From: Panonychus citri
Lineage: Eukaryota > Arthropoda > Arachnida > Trombidiformes > Tetranychidae
DNA: 64,000 nt
Reading direction: 5' to 3'
NCBI RefSeq assembly: GCF_014898815.1
Contig: NW_026515539.1
Span: 3,844,001 to 3,908,000 of the forward strand
Shown: positions 12,493 to 22,782 of the stretch, in pieces
Layout of the letters: each line of letters starts with the position of its first letter
Numbering within the stretch: position 1 is the stretch's first letter
The notes under the pieces: model-generated
Databases searched by the model: none
The model's input: the letters and a program-made list of their open reading frames with translations, nothing else
Told to the model about the DNA's origin: nothing
Made by a program: the position numbers and the translations under genes

Positions 12493-12760
12493 ACTTCATC
12501 AACGTTAAGTGTTAATATCAAATTAATCCAAATCTAATCTATTATTATAATTTTATATTCATTAACCCTTTCTGTCTTCTTCTTATAGGTATTTCCAAAA
12601 AAGTAATTTGCTGTTTTCCGATAAATCTGTCACTGTAATTGATCCAAGTTTCAAAAACAACTTTATCAACGGTAAGTGTAACCATTATCAAATTAAAAAA
12701 AATATATCTATTATTTAAATTTTATATTTATTGACATTTCTTGTCTTCTTCCCTTAGGCA
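12493..12760 (+). repeat. Direct duplication of an intron-like unit of about 100 bp
   Basis: Two related units lie at about 12493-12590 and 12660-12760. Each has TTCATCAACG or TTTATCAACG, then (G/T)TAAGTGT, an ATATCAAATTA-like stretch, TTTATATT and TTGTCTTCTTC...TAG|G. The second has perfect splice signals (GTAAGT at 12672, CCCTTAG at 12751-12757, intron of 86 nt). The first has TT in place of the donor GT. This looks like duplication of an intron with its edges. Confidence 0.5.
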
Positions 12761-12850
12761 ATATTGCTAGATTTTTTCACTCACAGTATTAATAAAAGTG
12801 GAAATATTAATTGTACGGAGGAACCATGCAAAATTTATAGAGAAAATTAG
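12589..12850 (+). pseudogene. Coding-like exon remnants with weak SET-domain resemblance
   Basis: Between the AG of the first intron-like unit and the GT of the second (12589-12671) a frame is fully open and reads in part SDKSVTVIDPSFKNNFING. It joins in phase (G+GC) to GNIARFFHS after 12757. GNIARF followed by HS resembles the GN-x-ARFINHSC motif of SET-domain methyltransferases, where Asn-His binds the cofactor. Here the motif lacks the NHSC residues, and a stop follows at once unless the frame shifts. After a one-base shift an open, Cys-containing stretch continues to about 12847. I read this as a decayed gene; the SET link is tentative. Confidence 0.35.
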
Positions 12851-13096
12851 TTTAAAATCATCGCAATTTTCTGAGGATATAACGGATCCGACCGGGAGAG
12901 AAGGGTAAATAGCTTCGCTGGACCTTCCACCCAACGTTTCACCCAGAACAGGACCATAAAGCCAGGCTTTGTTGGCAGCGGTCGTTTATTAATCACCTAA
13001 CTTGTTGATTACGATGCCCAAAAAAATTTCTCACCCCAAAGGGTCACAATAGGGAGTGAGAGCAAATTCAATGTTTCAATTTTTAATTTCAATGGC

Positions 13097-13333
13097 TTTC
13101 GGTTGGGAGTTGTTAATTCCTACCGAGAGCCAAATTTTAATCTAAGTTGTTGAGGGTCAATCATTTTTGTCGGGTTGGACCTCCTCACTCATGGGGACAA
13201 ATGGATATGGGATTTGAATTCTCAACGAGTTGAACCTGTTGATGGCTCGATTCTAGGTGGAGATTTCAATATCGAAAATGTCTTTGTTGGGTGGGAGCAA
13301 GCGCTCAAAGAACGAAAAGATCGGCTGGATTAA
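13097..13333 (+). pseudogene. Decayed LINE (non-LTR retrotransposon) endonuclease fragment
   Basis: One frame reads RLGVVNSYREPNFN, then a TGA stop, then LLTHGDKWIWDL and SILGGDFNIENVFVGWEQAL, ending in TAA. An NVYRPPN-like strand followed by ILGGDFN is characteristic of the exonuclease-endonuclease-phosphatase (AP-endonuclease-like) domain at the N-terminus of LINE ORF2 proteins. There GDFN carries the active-site Asp and Asn. The internal stop and the missing flanking domains show it is a dead fragment. No reverse transcriptase remnant was recognised nearby. Confidence 0.55.
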
Positions 13334-13419
13334 TTTATATTTTCGAAAAATTCAATTTAATTCCAGTTAGTGATGAGCAACTTGACAGCATAGCTCAATT
13401 GATTATATTTGCTATTCTA

Positions 13420-13705
13420 ACTTGCAACTTGGGAAACCATCTATCAACTTGGACAATTTAAAAAACAATGCAAATCACAAATAGTGTATTGTACTTGCGA
13501 GATCGAGAATCCAAGCTCAAAACAACTTCGCGAAATTGTCCGATGTAAGCCTCTCGGCAAATGTGAAAAACCACTGACTAATACTATACAATTTACCTGT
13601 GTGAACTTTTTGATACAGGATATGCTTCTGTGGATATAGAATCAATGAAGTTGGTAAGGCTAGTGAAAAGGTATCTTCCAATAATACACAAACTTTAATC
13701 TTTTT
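13420..13705 (+). pseudogene. Cys-rich coding-like fragments, unassigned
   Basis: A frame from about 13423 reads LATWETIYQLGQFKKQC, then VYCTCEIENPSSKQLREIV and RCKPLGKCEKPL, to a TAG near 13640. After a possible acceptor (GATACAG, about 13618) a second frame reads SVDIESMKLVRLVKRYLPI to TAA. TWE...L..F is faintly like the end of a chromodomain (NTWEP...L..F), as found in some retrotransposon integrases and SUV39-type proteins. That resemblance is weak. The codon texture differs from the AT-rich flanks. It could be a gene remnant or exons of an unknown gene. Confidence 0.25.
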
Positions 13706-14155
13706 ACCTCAAGTTTCAAAGAGTTAATGATTTTATTTCTAATACAATGTATTACATTAATACAACGAGTGACCATGTGATAATGATCAGAAGATCATGA
13801 TCTTCTAGAACATTCGAATAATTAATAAATAATAATTCAATCAATATTAAAGGAGGTTAAATGAAAGCTTGCGTGTCATCACGAGATATGATAATAATGG
13901 AAAATATCAGACTGCGACCGATCAATAATGACCTTGGTCGCGGTTTAATTGACATTTTTGTTACACTAGCAATGCCTGTGCAGATTTGTTTGTTTTCGGT
14001 GATTCACAGGTAGTCTTTAACTCTTTTGGGTATAGAAGAGTATGACTGTTATGATCACTAAAACACATCCGCGTGCTGATAGATGGCTCAAATGGATTGT
14101 TGAGTAATAGAATATTGAAATAACCAATCAGTCCGGTTTAGACCCAATACATTTT

Positions 14156-14184
14156 ACGGAGATCGGCTTTCGTAAAGTCTCCGT
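14156..14184. repeat. Nested short inverted repeats (possible hairpin)
   Basis: ACGGAGA and TCTCCGT form a perfect 7-bp inverted repeat around a 15-base loop. An overlapping pair, TTTACG and CGTAAA, offers an alternative stem. It sits inside the composite island. Function is unknown and chance is possible. Confidence 0.3.
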
Positions 14185-14248
14185 TATTGGCCTCGAGGTC
14201 CTTAAGATAGATCAGGTTTACCTTCTCCAAGTTTGTTATTTGTTTTCA

Positions 14249-14506
14249 TTATGAATCGATGGGATGACTCGATGAAGTCCAGCAACCAGTTATAGGGAGG
14301 TTGAAAATAGTTTTTCTAGCATTCTTTTGTCGAGTGTCATATTTACCATTTTTGGGTTTACCGGTGATTCGTAAACTATTAGCTTTGAATTTTGGTAGAG
14401 GTTCCGAGTAGTCGAGATTTTGTTCAATATGGGTAATCTTTTGATAACCGAGTGTAAAATTAAACAAAATGAAAGAAAGATAAAGTTTGGGGTTTTCTTG
14501 GTGCAC
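14249..14506 (-). CDS. Unassigned 85-codon open frame in the composite island
   Basis: An uninterrupted frame from ATG to stop whose composition (Lys, Asn, Pro and Thr rather than simple-repeat residues) is more protein-like than other short frames nearby. It has no signal peptide, membrane segment or motif I recognise. It lies about 650 bases upstream of the broken gene at 15151 and on the opposite strand. It may be a fragment of a decayed element or chance. Confidence 0.15.
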   Translation of the reverse strand: MHQENPKLYLSFILFNFTLGYQKITHIEQNLDYSEPLPKFKANSLRITGKPKNGKYDTRQKNARKTIFNLPITGCWTSSSHPIDS

Positions 14507-15015
14507 TTCTTATGTTCTTCTTTATTGATAAGGCTTTAAACGCTATCGATGGGAAACTAATCAAGTCTGCCTTCCCGTTACAATCTTATCTCTATTTATA
14601 CTAGAGGTTAGTGGGAGTGTTTTGAGTGTTTTTTTCTTCCTCGAGTTCAAAGTGTAAATGTAAAATGATAATAAGTGTAAATAAGTTTACAAAGTACGGA
14701 TAAATAATTGAAAAGGGATCTAAGATTAATTGGAAACAAACATCTGGAAGTCATTAAATAGATGTATGGATAATTAATGGTTAATTTCTAGATTAGGCTA
14801 CTCGTATAAATATTTGTATTAGTAGTAGCAATTGTGGGAAAGGGGGTAATAGTCCAATGTTCGCACTTTTGTTGGGAAAAGGGAAGTCGGTTGTCCTCAG
14901 TAATAATCAAGATAGTAAACAATAAGTCTAAATAGTACTTGTCTTAATAGCCCTTACACTAACTGCTTTTTATCAGACGACTAACCCTAGTTGTTATTGA
15001 TCACGTAGTCACTGG

Positions 15016-15023
15016 GTATAAAA
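15016..15023 (+). promoter_or_regulatory. TATA-box-like motif upstream of the broken gene
   Basis: TATAAAAC lies about 130 bases before the ATG at 15151, at a reasonable distance for a short 5' UTR. The sequence between is pyrimidine-rich and without ATG. Assignment is by position only. Confidence 0.35.
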
Positions 15024-15150
15024 CGAAATTGGCCCAAATCAAAATTATCATTCTCTCTTTTTCTTTCGTTGATTCTCTTCCTATTTTCACCATTTTCCCT
15101 AATTCTCTTTCTTACAATTCACCTTACAAATCTTCTTAATATTACTAACA

Positions 15151-15817
15151 ATGGTTTCTCCAACTCGTAAGTATTTACTCGGTCGTCTTTATGGGGAGTA
15201 ATCCACGAACTTCTGATTTAATCAATGACTTTTTTCTTTTCTCCATAAGTCCAGCTTGTGATTCAGACTCGGATTATGATTGTCCTACTGGTTAGTATTT
15301 TAAATGTTTTCTTTATTTCTTTTTAGTGGACGTCTCGATAAAAATAAATTGCATTGTCAACGTTGGTAAGGCCAACATCTATAACGATGTCATTGAGCTC
15401 TCTTCAAGTTCATTCGAGTCCGATGATCCGGCCGATCCTGATTATGGACTTAGAGGTCCTAATGTCTATGCTGCGGGTAGAGGACGTCCTCAGAGACAAA
15501 TGGTTCGAGAATACCCGGTTGTTAGGGTAAACTAACCAGATGAACCTGATAAACCAGTCGTCCCTGGTGAACCTGTCGCTCTTGTTATTGAAAGCGATGA
15601 CGATGATATCACAACCCAGATAAACAGAAGGAAAATCAAACGCAACTACAACCGTCCTGCTTCAGTTAATATCAATGTAAATTAATATCAATTTAAAAAT
15701 TGTGATGCTTTTTCACGTCAGCGAAAAACTTACAAATATAATTCGACTGGGTCTGAATTTAAATTCAATGACATTCCCAGCATCGGTCCTCAAGTTCAGC
15801 TGCTTTCCAAACTTTGA
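15151..15817 (+). pseudogene. Multi-exon gene with two SUMO-interaction-like motifs, broken by two in-frame stops
   Basis: Exon 1 (15151-15166, MVSPT...) ends at GTAAGT; exon 2 (about 15255-15290, CDSDSDYDCPT) is flanked by CAG and GTTAGT; exon 3 starts about 15328 after TTTTTAG. Phases match (C+CT, G+TG). Exon 3 carries DVIELSSSSFESDD, a hydrophobic core followed by serines and acidic residues as in SUMO-interaction motifs, then a basic GRGRPQRQ stretch and a TAA at 15533-15535. The same frame stays open beyond: PDEPDKPVVPGEP, a second such motif (ALVIESDDDD), KRNYNRPASVNINVN, TAA at 15683-15685, then 43 more codons to TGA at 15815-15817. Both internal stops follow Val-Asn in the context GTAAA(C/T)TAA. 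I cannot name the family. Either it is a decaying gene, or the first stop is real and the tail is residual. A mobile-element origin is possible from its surroundings. Confidence 0.5.
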
Positions 15818-16347
15818 TTCTCTTGAACTTTGATCTCTTTGATTCAACGCTCTTGAATTCTGAAATATGAATAATACAAATGATAATTAGTTACAGTTAC
15901 TAGTTACGCTTACGAACTAAAATTTACCGTTTCCATTGTTCATCTAGTTCAATTTCCAATGAACCAGTTTGCTTGTTATAAGATTCTTCTTGGCGAGTCA
16001 CATGTAGAAATGTCCAGCCTAGTCCATAACAATATCCACGATTAATATAATTTTTACAGAAAATTACGGTAGCGAAATAAAAATAAGAAAAAAGTTGTTA
16101 TGTTACTGGTCAGAAGCCCAAAAATAGGAAAAATATACCCCTCACCCTTGAATGCACTCGTAAGTTGGCATGATGATGATGCAAAATGAGATGATGGTGA
16201 TACAAATAGTAAATTTATAAAAAAAAATGACAAAAACGCCGAAAATCAGCAAAAATATTGAACAAGAACAATGAAGAAATGAGTCAAAATAGAAAAAAAT
16301 GAAAACAAACACCCACCGGGGGACAGTTTATTAATTTACACGAGCGA

Positions 16348-16483
16348 ATTTTGGCTTTAATTTGAGTTTTGATTTTTTTAATTTGAAGCCAAAATCAAAG
16401 AATCGAGAATCAACTAATCGAGCTTGGTGAAACAACTTTTGAGTCTAAACTTGGAATCGGTCTGATCTCAGGATTAGTTGATT
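16348..16483. repeat. Two adjacent hairpin-forming inverted repeats (fold-back, MITE-like)
   Basis: Arms at 16348-16363 and 16380-16395 (around TTTTGGCTTT and AAGCCAAAA) are near-perfect inverted copies with a 16-base loop. AATCAACTAATC (16408-16419) and GATTAGTTGATT (16472-16483) are a perfect 12-bp inverted pair with a 52-base spacer. Such fold-back structure at the edge of a transposon-rich island suggests a small non-autonomous element. No target-site duplication could be seen. Confidence 0.4.
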
Positions 16484-17669
16484 AATGCTTTTAATTACGT
16501 TAGTGAATACGGGCCTAAATTTAAAAAGATTTTGAAGATTTCTCTCTCAAATTTAACTCAAATGATTGTTGCTTCATTGTCCTTTGCTGAGTTCATCAGG
16601 ACTCGGTTGGTCTTCGCCTAAATGATTCGGGCCCTTCTATTGTGATCGGACAAAGGTACTGCTATCTGAAAGTAGTGACGAGAAATTTTCAATCAATAGT
16701 CTTTTAGTAATACTATAACATTGATCAAGAACTTTTTCGTTCGACCAACAGTTTTTTTCGTAAAATTGCGATGAAATATCCCGTCAATCTAATCTTTAAC
16801 TCTTTCATCTCCTGACCTCCTGAACAGGACTTATATCAAGGTAGAAAAAAGCAATCGACTTGGATACAGATCTTCCAAGGTCTATGATAATATTCCAGTC
16901 ATGAAAATTTTCCAGACTCAAGATTGAAGGTTAATAGAGTTTGATTACTAATCCTTTCAATCATCTAACAGACATTGGTCTTAAACAATTGTATGCCTTA
17001 CTGAATCTAAATGAATTTCTCTATCAGTTATGCTACAATTTTGTCAATATTTGAACTTTCAAATACTAATCAGATAGTATTATTCATCAATTAAATCAAT
17101 GTTATTTGGATGAATAAAAATTATCTGATTCATGCTCATGATATTTACAGAAGATGAAGTTGAGTTAGTGGTTTGAACATTTTTTCTCACTTGAATTACT
17201 TGAATGATTGACAAAACGCTGAAATGGCTTCAATAGCTTATTCTTGGTGTATATGAATACAGTTAATCTCAACTGATTGTTGGTTCTTAAAACCGGATAC
17301 ACGGTAGTGAAACAAGACCGTTTCCGGTTGGTCAAATGAAAATGTTTTCACTTTTAAGGTAAAAAAAGGGAAATGGAAAAGTATTTGCACTGAAAATAAC
17401 TGTAAATTTATTTTTCGATACTTTTACCTCGAAACCTTTTATTTTTTTTCCTTACTTTTCACTCATTTGCTCAGATTGTATCGAAACTCAATTGAGATAA
17501 CATGAAACTCAGATTAACTCTAATCTGATTATCTGTATCATAAATGGATTAAATATATTATAAGATTGTTAAAAGTTCTTCAAATTGTTATCCATCCTCA
17601 TCTTCATCATTTTCATCGTTTTATCCAGCAACTTATGCATTGAGTGAATTTAACGCTTAATAATACAAC

Positions 17670-20600
17670 ATGGACTTACAATTAGTTAATTCACCTAATT
17701 ATTTAGGTAAAAAATCAATCTGTTCAAGTTTATTGACTTTTCTCGTGATTGCTAATCTATTGTTATTTTCTGGAAATAAGTGCCAACAACAACAATTTGG
17801 TAATGGACAATTTATCGATAATCGATTGTAAGTATCATATTGTTGATGACCATTTATGGACAGTTTAATTTTCACCTCACGAAAATGTAATAACAAAAAA
17901 AGAGAGAAAATTGTTGAAAATTGTTTATATCGATCTCAGTTAAAACTTGATAATAAACGAAATTCTGACGATTCTAAGTTAATTGTTTGGTAATTGTCTT
18001 AACTAATTAGACGAGGTTTCAATTCAATTTGGAGTCCAGCTGAAATTTTACCCAATGTTTACAACAATCAACAAGCACCGATAGTAAATGGAACTCCGAT
18101 TCGAGTGGAAATTGATCTTCATGTCCAATCGATTCGCCCAACAAATGATCAATCGGTAAGCGAAGTTTTTTTTCCAATAAAGACAATAAATTGTCTCTTT
18201 TAAAGGATTCGAAATGTTTTTTCTAATACTTCTGTTCAATGAAAGATCCATATTGTTATTAGTACAATTAACTTAATTATTTTAACGGAAAACGATTTCT
18301 AATTATTAACTTAATAGTGAGAAAAATAAAACCGCGAATCAAATATGATCACCAAAGCGTTGATTTCAAGGTAATCAAGTTAATTGTTGGTCGTTTCTTG
18401 TAACAGTTAGTAAAATGAATGAGTTACATTAGTTAAACTCGTTAAGATTTTTACCTGTTAGTTCATTGATTACAAATTACCCTTGACAATTAAAATCTAA
18501 ACAATTTAATCAACACCTAGCTGAACATTTAGTGACAATTTATTGAGTTTTCTATGACAAAAATCATCAGAATGATGATCAATTGAATCGTCTAATTAAT
18601 GAGATAATAGTCTTGATTTTAACCTTGATTCGAGTTGAAATCCTTTCCCAATTGTCTCAAAGTTTTTTTTCATGTTCTCGGTTTGATTGACAATTAATTT
18701 GACATTGATTATCGAGATAGATTGATTAATCACGCTTCCAATTACAGTTATTATTATTTTCTAACCAACTATAATTAACTAACTAACTTTTTATTATATA
18801 TCATGAAACAGCAAAAGCTTAATTGCTCATGATTAGATGAACAGGCCTGAGAGTAATTAATTGTACTCACTATGGTGTTACCAATATTTTTCCATCTTCT
18901 TTTATATTATTATTATTATATTTTAATCTGTTGATTATCAAGTTAATTGTTGAACCTTAAAAAAGATCCTAATGATACAAAGGTAACTTAATTGAACTAA
19001 ATTGTAAATAAGATTAATGGAAACGTTTGGAGTTTTCATCATTAATCTTTTCCGTTTTCAGAGAAACAGAGAGGAAAAAAAATGATGCAAACTTTTTAAT
19101 TCCATGGTAAAAGTGACATATGAGAATAAGAAAAGTTTTCTTTGCTAATTGATCGTAATTTTAATCTAGTTCATCTTAATTTGATCTAATTATCGTCTAA
19201 CAACAGGTTCAACGAATCAATATTCTGCTTACTGAAAGTTGGGATGATGTTCGTCTTCAAATGCCTCGAGGGGTCGGTTCAAATCGTCGTATTTCCCTCG
19301 ATCGACGTTGGAAAGATATTCTTTGGATTCCCAATCTGTATTTTACCAATTCGATTGCAGGTTCAATTATCTCCGGTGTTGATAGTTCCGTTTACATGAT
19401 ACTTTCCAATCGAACTCGTGTTGAACTTTTCGCCTCGATGAGCCTTAACATCCTCTGTTCAAGTGACTTTTCCCGTTATCCCTTTGACGAACAAGATTGT
19501 AGCCTTGAAATTTTACCTCGTAAGTATTTCCCTGATCATAATCAATCCAGTTCACTAATCAGTTAATCACTCAATCAATAGTTGATCGTTATTTTCACTT
19601 TTCTTATCAGAATTTTTTTCTTCTTCATTTTTATCCTAATCCATGGTTAGTTTTTACATCAGGAAGGTTTATCTTAATTGTTGTGATCAATGACACAATA
19701 TCTAAATCAACGATCGCTTCTGATGATGATTAATTGGCTGATTAACCTTGAATTAATTCATCTGTTTAATTGCAACAATAGAGAAAGATAAACTTTGTCA
19801 CCATGAAGATAAAAATCTCAATTGTTTATCCGGAAACATAAGATTAGTCGATTCTGTTTCCTGTTTCAGAATAAAACTGTAAAATTTTTCCATTCCTAAT
19901 CAATTAGAAACTCATCAATTTTCATTATCCATGATCAGTTGAATCAGAATTGATTGAGTTCGTCATCAATTCAGTAAACACAATTTTTTTTTCTCTGTTT
20001 TCATTCCCAATCAGTTATCACATTTAGAGAGTACAAATGAACTTCCTAATTTAGCTTATTTGTTTGTTTACTTTTCTCCTCGAATTAACTTCCTTTTTAA
20101 GTTCGTAAACGTTTGGACATTAATAATAATCTTTATGTCGGCATTTTGATTAAGAAAAAGTTATGATAAATTAAATGATTAATTCGTCTAGTTGGATAAA
20201 TGCCAACGTGTCCTACCTTTGGACCTTTAATGTCATCTTAACGTGACTTCGAGAAAGTAAAGAGAAGAAAAAAAAATTCGTAAACTTTTGGCCTCTTTAT
20301 GGTTATTTTTAAACGATTATGGATTAATGGATCTCTATGTTAGTTTAGATTAGGTTAATCTTCATTCAGGGTGAATCTTCATCATGATCTTTTGAGGTTT
20401 TTTCAGGAAGAGAAAGAGAGTGAAAGTGAAAGTTAGAGTGACAATATTGATTAGACTTACGATAAGTTACTTTGTTTTTTTTTCTTCTTCTGAACTTTTC
20501 GATTGAGATTCAATGAAAAGAGAGAGAGAGAGAAAGAAAGAGAAACAGTTTATTGTGACAGAAATTGAAATTCAGACTGGAAACATGATCGTCAAACATG

Positions 20601-22109
20601 ATGATCATCATGATGATGATGATTAAAAAAACAAGGTCAATGTTGCATATAATTCACTGAAATCATCTCATGATAATCACACCCATCATGAATGACTCTT
20701 AACATGAATGTATCTTAAATAAAACATGAACCTCCCAAGGGAACTATCCAATTATTAGTATAACGGAAACTTGATAATTGAATCAAATGCTCAGCATGTT
20801 AACCTAAAACTTTGATTGTGGTTAAGTTTTTTTCTTTCAACTCTCTCCATTATTATTATATTTATTTACTCATTTTCATTAACTAACATTTAAGAATCAA
20901 AACAACAGTTAACAAACATTATAATCTATTAATATACTGATCGTGACGAAGATCAAGTGAAAACTTTGATTCATTGACGATTTTTTTTACTCTGATCATT
21001 GTCATTGAACTTTCTTGCTATCAAAATGTTTCCCAATATAAAAAAATACACCTTTTCATGCTCATCTAATCAATCATGATGGATATTAATCTTGTTAATC
21101 ATTAAATAACCTTTGGAAAAAAAACTCAACTTAATTGTCATCATCATGACATTAAGTTATTAACTTGTCAACAATTAAATTAATTCACTAGACATTCACT
21201 GCCATCTAGTGAGTAACTTTCTCGACTTTGATTGGAACCAAAGTTGAGAGGGAAAATCAAATAACCAAATAACAAAAAACTTTCAATTCTATTCATTAAT
21301 GTTTATCGATTAGACTGAAAAGTAAATTGTAATTTCATTGTAATTAATTTGATTGTTTTGTCTTTCTAGTTTCAGAAACATCGGATTCTGTGGTTCTAAG
21401 ATGGAACTCAATGACTATGAACCCTTCAAGTCAAGAGTCTAATCTTTATTACATCAATTTTTGGACTGAAAATCGATGCCGACCAAATCCAATTAAAGGT
21501 AAAATTGTACAATTCATATTGTATATTAGCATCAATGGTCATTTATTAATCTTTTTTGGTCATTATCTGTTTGTCCCTTGTCATCAATTAGGAAGCTCAT
21601 GTATCAAAGGTAATCTAAAGCTGGTTCGTCGTATTGGAAGCCATTTGATTTCTCATTTATTACCAACGATATTAATGGTTAACCTTTCATTTGGTGGCTT
21701 TTGGATACCATTAACTGCATATTCAGCACGAATTATAATAATTGTTTCTTCATTCTTAATCTTAATCATCCATCAAATGATAACCTCGGTTAATTCACCA
21801 ACAACTGGTGGCCTTTGGGCAACTAATATCTGGTATACTTTATGTTCATTGACAATATTTGGCTGTCTCATTGAATACTTGTTAGCATTGAATGAATCTC
21901 TAATTGACTCTAAACCAGGGGATTCAGGAGATTCATCTACATCTTCATCATGGTTTAATTCAAAATTTTTCCAATCTCAACCCAAGATAATGAAAGAATT
22001 GCTCAAACCAAATGATTCCAATAACTTTGCTGATATGATCTCAAGAATCGCATTTCCATCAGTATTTTTAATAATTACCTTTGTATATATCCTTTTCTAT
22101 GCTATCTAA
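17670..22109 (+). CDS. Cys-loop ligand-gated ion channel subunit, GlyR/GluCl-like, complete (420 aa, 5 exons)
   Basis: Pentameric neurotransmitter-gated channel subunit of the plasma membrane. Exons: 17670-17827, 18011-18155, 19207-19519, 21370-21498, 21592-22109; phases 2, 0, 1, 1 all join in frame. The chosen ATG is followed by a hydrophobic signal peptide (about residues 17-37). Extracellular features are loop A WIPN (141-144), an N-glycosylation site NRT (169), the Cys-loop C185-x13-C199 containing YPFDEQD, and a second cysteine pair C242/C252 at loop C as in glycine, GluCl and histamine chloride channels. M1 is about 266-288, M2 294-314, M3 325-347 and M4 400-420. The M3-M4 loop is short, about 50 residues. 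M2 is odd: SAR replaces the PAR motif of anion channels, 2' is Ile, 9' Leu is kept, and most other positions are bulky aliphatic. Family certain; ligand unknown; anion selectivity likely from ancestry but not assured. Confidence 0.93.
21499..21591 (+). other. 93-nt intron without stops in the channel gene
   Basis: The fourth intron is flanked by G|GTAAAA and AATTAG|G. Its length is a multiple of three and it contains no in-frame stop. If retained it would insert 31 mainly hydrophobic residues between Cys242 and Cys252, the second disulfide pair at the ligand-binding loop C. The spliced form restores the family spacing (nine residues between the cysteines), so I take it as an intron. Confidence 0.75.
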
Positions 22110-22522
22110 TTAATATTTAATATTAATCAAGTTAATTAGAGACTCATTAACTCTTGATTGTTGTTGGAACAAAAAATTGATCATCTCAATAGATTGAAAG
22201 TTTTATTATTAAAAAGTGATAATAATAACATATAACATGAAGTTGATTAATCTGTTGAATTATTGATTATTGGAAAGATACAATTTTCTTATTAATATTA
22301 TTGCTTTAATCACTTGAACATGAGCTTAATTACCTATTATATTACAGTGAACAATTAATATTTAACAGTCTATTTAACTAACGGTAAACTTTTCCCATTG
22401 TTAACTGATTGTTGTATGAAAGTTTCAATAGTTTAAATTGAAATGATTATTGAAAAAGAAAACATTTTTTAATAGTAAATTGTATTGAGAAGGGATAATA
22501 ATAATTATGATTATCAATTGAA
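22110..22522. other. Tail-to-tail spacer between the channel gene and the Cys-rich gene
   Basis: The two genes converge, with 413 bases between their stop codons. The spacer must hold both 3' UTRs. It is AT-rich, and I see no clear canonical AATAAA in the right orientation for either gene. Confidence 0.5.
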
Positions 22523-22782
22523 TCAATAAAGTGCAAAGGATATTATTGATGAAATTAAAGCAAAGGTGAATTGTTGATGGTAATTGCGGTTGATAATTGA
22601 ATTGCTTGATGAGGTTCGACCTTGTCTTGGTAGCGAATAGCTAATTGTGCTTGTTGATCCTTGTTCAATCTCGAGATTTTTTTCCGATTTTGAATCATCA
22701 CTATTAAGAGATTCATATTTTGGTTCGATTGTCCGTTCAGTGGTCATCGGTGCCGGTGTTGGACATGGTATTCCAGGACTAT

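Larger units (their letters stand above)
11400..16700. mobile_element. Composite island of decayed mobile and gene remnants
   Basis: This interval differs in texture from its surroundings: fewer GA and GAT microsatellites, more mixed-base sequence and several coding-like but broken fragments. It contains a diverged copia LTR (12120-12422), SET-like exon remnants with a duplicated intron-like unit (12493-12850), a LINE-type endonuclease fragment (13097-13333), Cys-rich coding-like fragments (13420-13705), a broken three-exon gene (15151-15817) and inverted repeats (14156-14184, 16348-16395, 16408-16483). No outer terminal repeats could be matched, so this is probably several nested insertions rather than one element. 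The boundaries are approximate. Confidence 0.55.

Noticed and set aside
17699..18251. Minus-strand open frames opposite channel exons 1 and 2
   Set aside because: They cross the splice junctions of the plus-strand gene and have no recognisable domain.
21390..21498. Start of the channel protein at an internal ATG near 21390
   Set aside because: This reading begins inside exon 4 and runs through an intron. Upstream exons in matching phase supply the signal peptide and Cys-loop.
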